Below are positions 7,188-15,220 of a DNA stretch of 25,523 nucleotides, in pieces (position 1 is the stretch's first letter; the number at the start of each line of letters is the position of its first letter). The stretch is from the IMG/VR virus record IMGVR_UViG_3300010389_000119, positions 1 through 25,523 of that record. One strand, given 5' to 3'. The position numbers were made by a program, and so were the translations under genes. The stretch comes from a virus. The notes below the pieces were generated by a model, which saw only the letters and a program-made list of their open reading frames with translations, searched no databases and was not told the DNA's origin.

Positions 7188-7427
7188 CAGTGGGACGAGT
7201 GGTACTACATCGCCACAGTTTTGTTCAATAGAACAGAAAAAGATTTCTGGAAGATGACTCCAGCACAGTTCTATTGGCTAACGGAAGTTCACGTCGAGTT
7301 AAATACTCCGGAAGAAGATAAAAAATCCCGAAGACGAAAAACAAAAAATCACTTCGACCCAGACAGACCGGAGAGCATTTACGGATTCGAACAGCTCTCC
7401 AAAATAAAACTCCCAGCAGGAAGGTAG
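7155..7427 (+). CDS. T extension of the tail assembly chaperone, made by -1 frameshift (gpGT-like)
   Basis: After slippage the next codon is AGC at 7155, and translation continues S-G-D-R-L-G-S-G-D-L-I-Q-W-D-E-W-Y-Y-I-A for 90 codons to TAG at 7425-7427. Joined to 113 residues from the upstream frame, this gives a protein of about 203 aa. The extension contains WKMTPAQFYWLTEVHVEL, a typical T-part stretch, then a basic linker (KSRRRKTKNH). An ATG-less TTG at 7221 could begin a shorter ORF, but it has no ribosome site. Only the fused form is expected to bind the tape measure protein. Confidence 0.85.
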   Translation, partial: SGDRLGSGDLIQWDEWYYIATVLFNRTEKDFWKMTPAQFYWLTEVHVELNTPEEDKKSRRRKTKNHFDPDRPESIYGFEQLSKIKLPAGR

Positions 7428-7434
7428 AAAACAG

Positions 7435-9501
7435 ATGGCTTCTCCAGAACTAAGTCCAATCGCAGTCAGATTCCAAGTTGACACATCAGGACTCGACGAA
7501 GCCGTAAGCCAAGCCAAAAAAGCCGGCGGCAAAATCTCCGACCAGATGGACAAAGCCGGAAAAAAAGCCGGGAAGGTATTTGCAGCAGGACTCGGAGCAG
7601 CTACAGCAGCCGTCGCCGGAATCGCAACCTCAAGCGTTAAAGCATTCTCAGACTTCGAAAGCAAAATCGCTCAAATCGAAGGACTCGTAGGAGTAACCGG
7701 AGCAGAGTTAGATGAACTCGCCGAAGCAGCCAAAAGGCTAGGACCAGAGTTCGGGAAATCAGGAAACGAAGCAGCGGAAGCTCTATTCTTCATCACCTCC
7801 GCCGGTCTAAGAGGTCAAGACGCAATCGACGTTCTAGAAGCATCTCTAAAAGCATCAACCGTCGGACTCGGAGACGTTACCACAATCGCAGACCTAGCAA
7901 CGTCCGCGATGAACGCTTACGGAGTAGAAGTTCTCTCAGCCACAGATGCCACCGACGTTCTAACCTCAGCAGTTCGAGAAGGTAAACTCGCTCCAGAAGA
8001 ACTCTCAGGGGCGATGGGTGCCGTTCTACCAGTTGCATCAGCAATGGGAATCTCGTTCGACGAAGTCGGTGCCGCGTTTGCAGCCATGTCCAGAACAGGT
8101 ACCGGAGCAAGCGAAGCCGCTACTCAGCTACGTGGAATCATGACTTCGATTCTAAAACCTAGCGTTCAAGCAGAAGAAGCTCTAAATGACATGGGTCTCT
8201 CCTCAGCAGGACTCCAACAACAAATCAAAGACAAAGGACTCCTCTCAGTTCTCGAAACTCTAACAGAGACCTTCGCGAATAACGAAGTCGGAGCTCAAGC
8301 CGTGTTCGGAAACGTTAGAGCACTCTCCGGTATCATGGACCTAATGGGTAGCAACGTCGAAGGAACCCGAGCCATCTTCAACAACATGGCAGACACAACA
8401 GGGATTCTCGACGAAGCGTTCGAATCAACATCAGAAACCGCCGAGTTCAAGTTCAATCAGGCGATGGCTAAAATCAAAAGCACAGGACTCGTCATCGGAG
8501 GAGCTCTACTCCCTCTCCTGGCAACACTATTCACAAGTCTAGCACCTATCCTCGAGGAAGTTGGAACTCAGCTCATCGCCGCATTCCAAGAAGCTCAACC
8601 CGCTATCGAGCAACTCATCGCGATTCTACCAGACCTTCTCTCAGCATTAACTCCACTTCTCCCAGCAGCGGTGCAAATCGTGCAAACCATGCTCGAACTA
8701 GGAACAGCGGTTCTCCCGGCAGTCATACCGGCAATCCAACTCATAGCACAGAACGCTCCTCTCATTCTAGGACTAGTCGGTGCCTTCTACGGACTAGTGC
8801 AGGTAGTTAAAGGAGTTTCCGCCGCAATCGGAATCATGAACGCAGTCATGGCACTAAACCCAATCGGGCTCATCATCATCGCGGTCGCAGCTCTAGTAGC
8901 CGGCATCGTATATCTAGCCACACAGACAACATTCTTCCAAGACACGTGGCAAGCAATGACAACAGCAATCTCAGCAGCGTGGGAGGCAGTGGTTTCGTTT
9001 TTCTCCGCAGCGGGAGAAACCATAAAAAACGGATTCAAGGCAGCCGGAGATTTTGTTAAAAATACATGGGATTCAGTGCTCGGTTTTCTAAGCGGACTCG
9101 TGCAAAATATCGCCGGAAAAATAGAAGGCTTTTTCTCAGGAATAATCAGTTTCATAACAGGACTCGGCTCAACCCTATTCAATATCGGAAAATCTATCTG
9201 GCAGGCATTCGTTGACGGAGCTCTCGAGGCGTTGTTTGCACTACCGAATCTCGTTGGAAATATCATCAGTAAGATTCCAGGACTCGGAGGAATCGGAGAC
9301 GCCATAACCTCAGGTATCGGAAACATAAAAAGCGGAATCTCATCAGTAGTCGGTGGCAGCGGAAGAAACTCAACACAGCAACCAACAGTAGTAAACAACT
9401 ACAATCAAAGCATTTCCGCTCGAGGGTTGACAGTTCCACAAGTTCAACAATCGGCAATCAGACGAGGAACACTCATGCGACCAGTTGGAGTAAGACGTTA
9501 A
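7435..9501 (+). CDS. Tape measure protein (TP901 core family)
   Basis: This 688-aa protein sets tail length and is ejected with DNA. Residues about 60-270 carry the TP901 tape-measure core (SDFESKIAQIEGLVGVTG, LFFITSAGLRGQDA, ELSGAMGAVLPVASAMG, AAMSRTGTGASEAATQLRG). Residues about 365-500 are strongly hydrophobic, with likely membrane-active helices (APLILGLVGAFYGLVQVV, IGLIIIAVAALVAGIVYLA). The C-terminus is Gly/Ser-rich and ends in a region with NNYNQSISARG. At the usual 0.15 nm per residue the tail would be about 100 nm. It starts 7 nt after the chaperone stop. Confidence 0.95.
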   Translation: MASPELSPIAVRFQVDTSGLDEAVSQAKKAGGKISDQMDKAGKKAGKVFAAGLGAATAAVAGIATSSVKAFSDFESKIAQIEGLVGVTGAELDELAEAAKRLGPEFGKSGNEAAEALFFITSAGLRGQDAIDVLEASLKASTVGLGDVTTIADLATSAMNAYGVEVLSATDATDVLTSAVREGKLAPEELSGAMGAVLPVASAMGISFDEVGAAFAAMSRTGTGASEAATQLRGIMTSILKPSVQAEEALNDMGLSSAGLQQQIKDKGLLSVLETLTETFANNEVGAQAVFGNVRALSGIMDLMGSNVEGTRAIFNNMADTTGILDEAFESTSETAEFKFNQAMAKIKSTGLVIGGALLPLLATLFTSLAPILEEVGTQLIAAFQEAQPAIEQLIAILPDLLSALTPLLPAAVQIVQTMLELGTAVLPAVIPAIQLIAQNAPLILGLVGAFYGLVQVVKGVSAAIGIMNAVMALNPIGLIIIAVAALVAGIVYLATQTTFFQDTWQAMTTAISAAWEAVVSFFSAAGETIKNGFKAAGDFVKNTWDSVLGFLSGLVQNIAGKIEGFFSGIISFITGLGSTLFNIGKSIWQAFVDGALEALFALPNLVGNIISKIPGLGGIGDAITSGIGNIKSGISSVVGGSGRNSTQQPTVVNNYNQSISARGLTVPQVQQSAIRRGTLMRPVGVRR

Positions 9502-9502
9502 G

Positions 9503-9976
9503 ATGAGCAGACAAATCACAATCAACAGAGACAGCATCGGTCTCGAACCATTAATCCTTCACAATCCACAAAAAGGATTCTATCTATCGGACGAGTTTTC
9601 TCCAAGCTCTATCAGTTGGCAACGCTACGAGGCATCAACAAGTCCGTTCGTTAACGGAGAAAGAATCATCGCTCAAAGAAAAACCAACGATGAGACTATT
9701 TTCCGTTTGCATCTAGACGTTAACGGACTCAAATCAGAAGCAATCCTAAAAAGTAAAAATGAAATCTATCAAGAGAGATTCATAGAACTACACCAAGCTC
9801 TCTCTCAAAAACGGTTCGATTATACCGTCGAGTGGGAAGGAATAGTAGAAGTTTACAACGCAGCAGGAGCAGCAGATATCGAAAAAGTTCTCGACCCAGT
9901 TCTCACTCGTGCAGGGTGGGTTTCATTCGTCATCAGCATACCAACAAGTCCATTCCTAACAAATACAGGAGAATAA
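9503..9976 (+). CDS. Distal tail-like minor tail protein
   Basis: This 157-aa protein starts 1 nt after the tape measure stop. It occupies the distal-tail (Dit) position between the tape measure and tail-tip genes. The sequence is beta-rich (FRLHLDVNG, DYTVEWEGIVEVYNA, GWVSFVISIPTSPF) with one central helix (YQERFIELHQALSQ). It is shorter than typical Dit proteins and I see no galectin-like C-terminal domain, so it may represent only the ring-forming part. Assignment is by order and general pattern. Confidence 0.6.
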   Translation: MSRQITINRDSIGLEPLILHNPQKGFYLSDEFSPSSISWQRYEASTSPFVNGERIIAQRKTNDETIFRLHLDVNGLKSEAILKSKNEIYQERFIELHQALSQKRFDYTVEWEGIVEVYNAAGAADIEKVLDPVLTRAGWVSFVISIPTSPFLTNTGE

Positions 9977-9983
9977 TAAGAAA

Positions 9984-10382
9984 ATGATAAATACAACATA
10001 CATCAACGGAATCCTCGACGACCTAATCCTCAACACGAGTGACCCACTTTACGTAGGTCTCTCGACTACCGAGCCATTATTAGACGAACTCGACCCAAGC
10101 GGATTCACAAATATCACAGAACCAGCAGCGGCGGACTACAGCCGAGCACCTCTCTATCAAGCAGACTGGGACGTTGCAATCGGAAGAACTAAAACAACAA
10201 TCAACGACATCGTGTTCTCAGCTCCAGTAGACGCGTGGGGAGTTGTTACACATATCGCCGTGTTCGACCAGACAAGCGGAGAGGTTATATTTACGTCGCC
10301 GTTAATCCAAACGGTTAATCTAACCGCAGGAGGAGACCAGCTAATCATTCCAGCCGGAACTCTAACAATCACCTTCCCGTAA
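9984..10382 (+). CDS. Minor tail / fibre-type protein of the LYVGLSTTEP family
   Basis: This is a 132-aa protein. The motif DPLYVGLSTTEP, then EPAAADYSRAP, INDIVFSAPVDAWGVVTHIAVFD and a final IIPAGTLTITF strand form a recognisable small phage tail family that often lies with fibre or tip genes in Gram-positive phages. The role is structural, probably at the tail tip; the precise part is unknown. It sits between the Dit-like gene and the large tip protein in an uninterrupted late operon. Confidence 0.65.
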   Translation: MINTTYINGILDDLILNTSDPLYVGLSTTEPLLDELDPSGFTNITEPAAADYSRAPLYQADWDVAIGRTKTTINDIVFSAPVDAWGVVTHIAVFDQTSGEVIFTSPLIQTVNLTAGGDQLIIPAGTLTITFP

Positions 10383-10412
10383 AATAAAGCACTACACCGA
10401 AAGGAACATGAA

Positions 10413-12824
10413 ATGGCGTTCAACGTTGGAACAGCTCCAATCACACAGCCGACGGTTGCAGCCGGATATCTAAGATATACAAATCTCACGTTCCAAACAG
10501 CATCACCGGAAGAAATACAACAGCCGACGGTTGCAGCCGGATATCTAAGATATACAAATCTCACGTTCCAAACAGCATCACCGGAAGAAATACAACAGCC
10601 GACGGTTGCAGCCGGATATCTAAGATATACAAATCTCACGTTCCAAACAGCATCACCGGAAGAAATACAACAGCCGACGGTTGCAGCCGGATATCTAAGA
10701 TATACAAATCTCACGTTCCAAACAGCATCACCTTACACAATCGAGCAAAGCTCCAGAATATACTCGTTTCTTTACTTCCGTCCGTTTATACCAAGCAACG
10801 CGAATCTCCTCCCACTATACCAAGTCACGCCGAAGTTTTCCGGTTTACCGATATCATTTGTTAACCCTACAGACGATGGCTTCCCAGGTAAAGACATTCC
10901 AAGCGGTGGAGGACCACAGACAGAAACAAAGCTAATGACTACCGAGTCATTTATACCAGGTACAAACGAGCAAGGAGTACCAAATCCAGACATCGTCTCA
11001 GAGTGGGGAAAGCTATACACAGTCATCGACAAGCAAGACGTTAGCAGTTTCAGAGACGCAGAGCCAATCATTACAACAATATCATGGTCGATGGTTGGCA
11101 ACTACGAAACTCTCGAAGTTATCATTCCAGGAGCAACATCGTTCGACACAAAAGAAACGCTTCCCTGGCTATACAGCGGAGCTCAGATTGAAATCTATAA
11201 AGAAAAAGACAACGCGTTCGACATTTTATGGAGAGGAAGCATCAACGGGTGGACCTTCGAGGACAACGGACTCGGACTCAGAATCACAGCCAACGGGCTT
11301 CTCTACGACCTAACGTATCAGGTTGCAACACCGCAAAAAGGTTTTGACTCAAGTAAAGACGTAGCTCACTACATTAGACAAATCGTAAACGAAGGCAAAC
11401 AAAAGTGGAACTACATGCCAGCACAAACGGTCGGAAGCACAACAAGCACGAAAGCGAACTACGAGTCCGAGTTGGAATACATAAAAAAACTCGGCGAAGA
11501 ATCGTCCACAACTTTATGGGTGAATGAGTACGATATACCGAAAATCGTTGCAAAAGACGAGCGACTCAATACAAACATTCTCGGAGAACCCATAAACCCG
11601 TCAATCTCTCTTCCAAATAAAACAGTTCGTTATCTAAACGGGCAAGACGGGCTCGTGGATAATCTATCCCTCGATGAGAAATCAGAAGCGAACGTAATCT
11701 ATAAAACCGGTAGTTATCCGGCAGGCGGAAGATGGGTCAACTGGAACTTCCCTCAAATCGAGGGAGGAACATACAATCAAAGCATGATGAATCTCTATTA
11801 CTCAATCATCATCAGCAACATTCCTCCCGAATCTCTCACCAGCGAAGTCGTCCTCGCGTTCCCGCTTCCAGATATCGACGACAAAATCAAAGTAGGAACA
11901 AGCGACACAGACACGATGAAAATATCAGAGTTTCCCTCGACACTCGACAAGGGAGGACCAGTTGTTTACGACGAACCATTCTCCAGTAGGTATGACCGGG
12001 AAAGACTCCCAGCAGTTAACGTGGTTTTTATCGAGCAAGACGGAACGGAATCCGATATCGACATCAGGAAAGACGAGCCGCCAGTTAACAACCCAAACGG
12101 AATCGTTACACTACAATATCTCATCGCGTGGTACATGCTAGGACCAGCGAGCTATTGGAGCATTCTCGCACAAAATAGGTACAACCAGTTCCCGTCACTC
12201 AGAACAGGACAAGTAGGAACATTCCAAGAATCAGATGCAGAAAATATCAGAACCATACAAAGGCAAAACGGTCTTCCAATCACCGGAGAAGTAGACATAA
12301 AAACGTGGTCAGTTTTATGCGGAAAAATCGACCTATCATCAGATGCGTGGATAGCTCCCGCAGTTATAAATCTACACCCAGACAGAGGAAGACTAAATGA
12401 AGTTTACGAAGATATCGGAATCGCAACAAAAACAATCGGTCAAGGGTTGCAGCTATCGCAAGAAGAGTATCAGTCCATTATCGAAAGCAATAAGCCAGTC
12501 GGAGGTCAAATAAATACAGCCATCACTCCGGCATGGCTTGGAGAAATAGAGCTCACGCTGTGTCCTCCAATCGTAGAGGGACAAGGTCAGTTCGGCAGCG
12601 GAGAAATATCTCGATTCGATATAAGACCTCGAGACATCATCGAGTTATGGTATCACCCGGGAAGTTATAAGTTCTATCTCGAAAGCGAATACCTTAGGTA
12701 CCTAGACCTCTTCATAACAAGGGTAGAGTGGGACCTCTCAGCCGAGCCAAAAGTCAAGCTCCAGGTTGCAACAAAGCCATTCGACTACACAGAACTCGTA
12801 GAATATATTTACCCTGACCTCTAG
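10413..12824 (+). CDS. Large tail-tip protein with N-terminal tandem repeats and a peptidoglycan-binding-like segment
   Basis: This 803-aa protein is last in the tail operon, where siphophages encode the tail-associated tip or baseplate protein. Residues 12-107 are four copies (the last partial) of a 25-residue unit starting QPTVAAGYLRYTNLTFQ. Residues about 170-400 hold a beta-rich tip region (YETLEVIIPGATSFD, WRGSINGWTFEDNGLGLRI, GLLYDLTYQ). Residues about 590-637 resemble a PG_binding_1 fold (SLRTGQVGTFQ, NIRTIQRQNGLPITGEVD, KTWSVLCG). The C-terminus (RDIIELWYHPG, YLDLFITRVEWDLSAEPKVK) is like the ends of actinophage minor tail proteins. It probably contacts the cell wall during adsorption. 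A strong terminator follows. Confidence 0.75.
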   Translation: MAFNVGTAPITQPTVAAGYLRYTNLTFQTASPEEIQQPTVAAGYLRYTNLTFQTASPEEIQQPTVAAGYLRYTNLTFQTASPEEIQQPTVAAGYLRYTNLTFQTASPYTIEQSSRIYSFLYFRPFIPSNANLLPLYQVTPKFSGLPISFVNPTDDGFPGKDIPSGGGPQTETKLMTTESFIPGTNEQGVPNPDIVSEWGKLYTVIDKQDVSSFRDAEPIITTISWSMVGNYETLEVIIPGATSFDTKETLPWLYSGAQIEIYKEKDNAFDILWRGSINGWTFEDNGLGLRITANGLLYDLTYQVATPQKGFDSSKDVAHYIRQIVNEGKQKWNYMPAQTVGSTTSTKANYESELEYIKKLGEESSTTLWVNEYDIPKIVAKDERLNTNILGEPINPSISLPNKTVRYLNGQDGLVDNLSLDEKSEANVIYKTGSYPAGGRWVNWNFPQIEGGTYNQSMMNLYYSIIISNIPPESLTSEVVLAFPLPDIDDKIKVGTSDTDTMKISEFPSTLDKGGPVVYDEPFSSRYDRERLPAVNVVFIEQDGTESDIDIRKDEPPVNNPNGIVTLQYLIAWYMLGPASYWSILAQNRYNQFPSLRTGQVGTFQESDAENIRTIQRQNGLPITGEVDIKTWSVLCGKIDLSSDAWIAPAVINLHPDRGRLNEVYEDIGIATKTIGQGLQLSQEEYQSIIESNKPVGGQINTAITPAWLGEIELTLCPPIVEGQGQFGSGEISRFDIRPRDIIELWYHPGSYKFYLESEYLRYLDLFITRVEWDLSAEPKVKLQVATKPFDYTELVEYIYPDL
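10446..10732 (+). repeat. In-frame tandem repeat: three exact 75-bp units plus a 62-bp partial fourth
   Basis: Units start at 10446, 10521, 10596 and 10671, each beginning CAGCCGACGGTTGCAGCC. The three complete units are identical at DNA level by eye, and the fourth is identical over 62 bases before diverging at 10733. The period is 25 codons, so copy-number change keeps the frame. Perfect DNA identity implies recent expansion or ongoing homogenisation. Confidence 0.95.
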
Positions 12825-12837
12825 AATAAATCTATAC

Positions 12838-12868
12838 AAAAAGGCACTCCACAAAGGGGTGCCTTTTT
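12838..12868 (+). terminator. Rho-independent terminator ending the late operon
   Basis: AAAAAGGCACTCC (12838-12850) and GGGGTGCCTTTTT (12856-12868) form a 13-bp stem with one wobble pair and a 5-nt ACAAA loop, ending in a T5 tract. It lies 13 nt after the tail-tip stop and separates late transcription from the early region. Confidence 0.92.
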
Positions 12869-12874
12869 ATTTAT

Positions 12875-12945
12875 AAAAAGTTTCCGAAAATCTAGTTAGG
12901 GTGCCGATAATATAATCAGCAAATCGCTACTCAAAAAAGGACAGG
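12875..12945 (+). promoter_or_regulatory. Promoter-leader motif, copy A (nuclease-sigma operon)
   Basis: It contains AAAAAGTTTCCG, then AGGGTGCCGATA and a TATAAT-like hexamer at 12911-12916. AAGTTTCCG and GGGTGCCGATA are shared with the copies at about 19745 and 20211. No TTGACA lies 17 bp upstream of the -10. The leader hairpin seen in the other copies is reduced to AGC/GCT. It drives the operon that encodes the sigma factor, so autoregulation is possible. Confidence 0.65.
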
Positions 12946-12948
12946 CTA

Positions 12949-13593
12949 ATGCTAACAAGAAACGAAGCGTATCGAAAAAACGCTCATAAAGAAAATCTCG
13001 CCGTAGAAGTTTTCGAGGACTTCCTAAAAAGCAAAATAAAACTAGACTACGAAACGGTAGAGGACTATTTGCAGAACTGGCTGTACGGAGATATCAAGCT
13101 CGAAAATAATCGGTATATCGAAATCAAAGGTCAGCCAATAAATCCGAAAAAATATAACGGACTCAACTTCGTAGAGGTTGCAGAAAAAACTCAGAATCCA
13201 AAGCATGCCGACGGTTGCAGTAAGCTATCAGAAATCCTCGAAAGAGATATAAGCACAATCAAAGTTCGCAACAAAATAACAAACACAGTCGAACAGTTAG
13301 GAACTCCGCAGTTTCTAAATATCGCCATTTCTAGTTTATACAACGGCACCTCGTATGCTTACGTTAATCATAGCGAAGAAATCGTATATCTATACTCAGC
13401 AAAGAAACTCCTCAGTCTAATAAAAGAATCGATTAATACAAAAGGCATGACTCAAGGAGCAGGTCGAACTCATATCGACACACTCGGAGTTCAGGTTCCA
13501 ATCCCAGTCGCTATCTGGCAAAAAGAAAACGGCGAGTGGAAGTTCATCGGTTCAGGAAACGAGAGTGCAATATTGGAGGCGTTAACATGCTAA
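12949..13593 (+). CDS. PD-(D/E)XK nuclease-like protein
   Basis: This is a 214-aa protein, first gene after the late terminator. A restriction-endonuclease-like core is visible: Asp48 in WLYGDIK, then YIEIKGQP with Glu58-Ile-Lys60, a D-x9-E-x-K spacing typical of PD-(D/E)XK enzymes, preceded by helices that include AVEVFEDFLKSK. The C-terminal half (IVYLYSAKKLLSLIKE, GVQVPIPVAIW) is not recognised. Roles could include host DNA breakdown or processing of phage DNA; none is proved. Its end overlaps the sigma gene start by 7 nt (ATGCTAA), so the two are translationally coupled. Confidence 0.5.
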   Translation: MLTRNEAYRKNAHKENLAVEVFEDFLKSKIKLDYETVEDYLQNWLYGDIKLENNRYIEIKGQPINPKKYNGLNFVEVAEKTQNPKHADGCSKLSEILERDISTIKVRNKITNTVEQLGTPQFLNIAISSLYNGTSYAYVNHSEEIVYLYSAKKLLSLIKESINTKGMTQGAGRTHIDTLGVQVPIPVAIWQKENGEWKFIGSGNESAILEALTC

Positions 13594-14297
13594 ATCCTAA
13601 AGAGAAAGAAAAACTAATCTCAGACCATATCGGGCTCGCCAAATCTCTCGCGAAGAAACATCGTCAGTTCGAGACTACTGACCGTCCCAACTACGAAGAA
13701 AGAGAAGCCGAAGCGTTTCTCGCATTAGCAGAAGCAGCTTCTCACTATAATCCAGACATCGGACCATTCAGTACGTACGCAACTAAGGTAATAAAAAGCC
13801 AGCTAATCCGAGCAGATAGAAAATATCTCTTCCCGATGAGGGTTTCCGATAATACACACAAAATCCTCAGAGATATCAGAAGAGAAGTTAACAACGGCGT
13901 AGAAGAAACTCCAGAAGCAGTAGCCGCCGCTCTCAAAATAAACATTAAAAAAATCGAAGAGGTGTGGAAATACTACAAGAAAGAAGTTATCCTACAGCCA
14001 AAACAAACCGAAGAAGAATCCGAATCTATTGCAGAAAAAATCCCATCAAGAGAATCGGTAGAAGATATCGTAGAAATAAAAATACAAAAAGAAAAAATCG
14101 CTCAAGCTCTTAATCAGTTAGATGACATTGAAAAACTAATCATCACTCATCGGTTCGGGTTTGCAACAGGAGAAGCAAAACTCTCAAACGAAATCATCGA
14201 AGAGTTAAACATAAAAGAATCACAATATAAAATCAAAGAAGCAACCGCAATCGAAAAACTAAAAAACATTCTCGGTGATATAAATCCGAGCCGATAG
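13587..14297 (+). CDS. Phage-encoded sigma-70-family RNA polymerase sigma factor
   Basis: This is a 236-aa protein. The ATG at 13587 has GGAGG 9 nt upstream; a longer reading from 13536 would overlap the nuclease gene more and lacks a ribosome site. Region 2 is at residues about 14-76: HIGLAKSLAKKH, EAFLALAEAASHYNPDIG, FSTYATKVIKSQLIRADRK. A region 3-like helical part follows (PMRVSDNTHKILRDIRREV, EETPEAVAAALKI). Region 4 is at residues about 185-232: ALNQLDDIEKLIITHRFGF, SNEIIEELNIKESQYK, AIEKLKNIL. It would redirect host RNA polymerase, most plausibly to the repeated GGTGCCGATAGTATA promoters, one of which overlaps its own stop codon. Confidence 0.8.
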   Translation: MLNPKEKEKLISDHIGLAKSLAKKHRQFETTDRPNYEEREAEAFLALAEAASHYNPDIGPFSTYATKVIKSQLIRADRKYLFPMRVSDNTHKILRDIRREVNNGVEETPEAVAAALKINIKKIEEVWKYYKKEVILQPKQTEEESESIAEKIPSRESVEDIVEIKIQKEKIAQALNQLDDIEKLIITHRFGFATGEAKLSNEIIEELNIKESQYKIKEATAIEKLKNILGDINPSR

Positions 14298-14341
14298 TAT
14301 ATACAGAAGCAACACCGCTTCTCAAAACAAAGGAAAGAAAA
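14281..14341 (+). promoter_or_regulatory. Promoter-leader motif, copy B (replication-initiator gene)
   Basis: CCGATAGTATATACAGAAGC at 14291-14310 is followed by AACACC and GCTTCT, forming an AGAAGC/GCTTCT hairpin at the expected 5' end of the transcript, then an AAAGGAAAG ribosome site. The TAG inside GATAGT is the sigma gene stop codon. The upstream GGGTG is changed (ATCCGAG here). Confidence 0.65.
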
Positions 14342-14947
14342 ATGAAAATAATAAGGTCGCAAAAACCATCGGAGCACTATACAGTAATCCGAAACGATAT
14401 ACTCCGTGACGAATCCCTCTCGTTTCGAGCTAGAGGAATCCTAACATATATTCTCAGTAACGTAGACACTTGGCGAACAGACGCAACGACACTCTCAAAA
14501 ATCGGCGGAGAAGGTAGACAGGCAATCCAGACCGCCATCAACGAGCTAAAATCAGCTGGCTACATCGAGAGCAAAAAAGTTCAAGACCCACTCACCGGTA
14601 GGTGGACAACAGAAGTCACGGTCTACGATATACCAAAACACAAAAGAGAGAAATCAGAAGCTCTCGACACGGAGACCAGTATCGCAATCGAGATGGTTCG
14701 TGATATCTGGGAGACGACTAGTCATTCGGAGCAACCTCCAATCGCGGTCGTAAAAATCGTTGCAGCAGCAATCAAACGTGGAGAAGATAAAAAAGCATTA
14801 TCTAAAGCTCTAGATAAGGTGGCAAAATCAGGTAAAACACTCACGGCGGAAAGATTGCAAAACGCTCTAAATAATAGAATAATCATAAAAGGAAAACTCG
14901 CAGCCGATGCTCGAGTAGATTGGAACGCAATCGGAGAGGAGCTATAA
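14342..14947 (+). CDS. Winged-helix replication-initiator-like protein
   Basis: This is a 201-aa protein. Residues about 12-100 form a typical winged-helix module of phage/plasmid replication proteins: YTVIRNDILRDESLSFRARG, ILTYILSNVDTW, then SKIGGEGRQAIQTAINELKSAGYIE and a wing ending WTTEVTVYD. The C-terminal part is helical (IAVVKIVAAAIKRGEDKKAL, ALDKVAKSGKTLTAERLQNAL). No polymerase, primase or helicase is encoded, so it may bind the phage origin and recruit the host replisome. A transcriptional regulator is the alternative. It has its own promoter copy and an AAAGGAAAG site. Confidence 0.65.
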   Translation: MKIIRSQKPSEHYTVIRNDILRDESLSFRARGILTYILSNVDTWRTDATTLSKIGGEGRQAIQTAINELKSAGYIESKKVQDPLTGRWTTEVTVYDIPKHKREKSEALDTETSIAIEMVRDIWETTSHSEQPPIAVVKIVAAAIKRGEDKKALSKALDKVAKSGKTLTAERLQNALNNRIIIKGKLAADARVDWNAIGEEL

Positions 14948-14948
14948 A

Positions 14949-15158
14949 GTGAACACCCATAAGTATAAATCAAACGCCGCACAATCATACTTCACAAACG
15001 CGTGCTCAACAGGAAAACGTTGTTATCTAACAAAAAGCATCGCGAGACAAGCAGCAAAACAAATCAAGAAAAACGGAGCAGACAAACTCATTCCGTACGA
15101 TTGCAGCATTTGCAATCAGATTCATCTCGCACACCCAAAAAGAAATCCGGAAAAATAG
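14949..15158 (+). CDS. Small zinc-ribbon-like protein
   Basis: This is a 69-aa basic protein with a GTG start at 14949, 1 nt after the previous stop. Cysteines and histidines occur as C-S-T-G-K-R-C near residue 20 and Y-D-C-S-I-C-N-Q-I-H-L-A-H near residues 50-62, a pattern I recall in small actinobacterial and phage proteins whose function is unknown. It probably binds a metal ion. It is translationally coupled to the replication-initiator-like gene. Confidence 0.6.
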   Translation: MNTHKYKSNAAQSYFTNACSTGKRCYLTKSIARQAAKQIKKNGADKLIPYDCSICNQIHLAHPKRNPEK

Positions 15159-15220
15159 GATTAGGGTGCCGATAGTATATACAGAAGCAACACCGCTTCT
15201 CAAAACAAAGGAAAAATATC
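15145..15220 (+). promoter_or_regulatory. Promoter-leader motif, copy C
   Basis: It has AAATCCGGAAAAATAGG, then GGGTGCCGATAGTATATAC (15164-15182), an AGAAGC-AACACC-GCTTCT hairpin and AAAGGAAAA before the ATG at 15221. It matches copy B from GCCGATAG through the ribosome site. Confidence 0.7.

Noticed and set aside
8787-9398. Minus-strand reading frame of 203 codons inside the tape measure gene
   Set aside because: It is a shadow of the biased codon use of the tape measure gene; it has no ribosome site or recognisable motif.
10446-10732. CRISPR-like or satellite array
   Set aside because: The units are directly adjacent, without spacers, in frame with a structural gene.
13536-13586. Upstream start for the sigma factor
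   Set aside because: It lies in the nuclease gene without a ribosome site; the ATG at 13587 has GGAGG and begins just before region 2.
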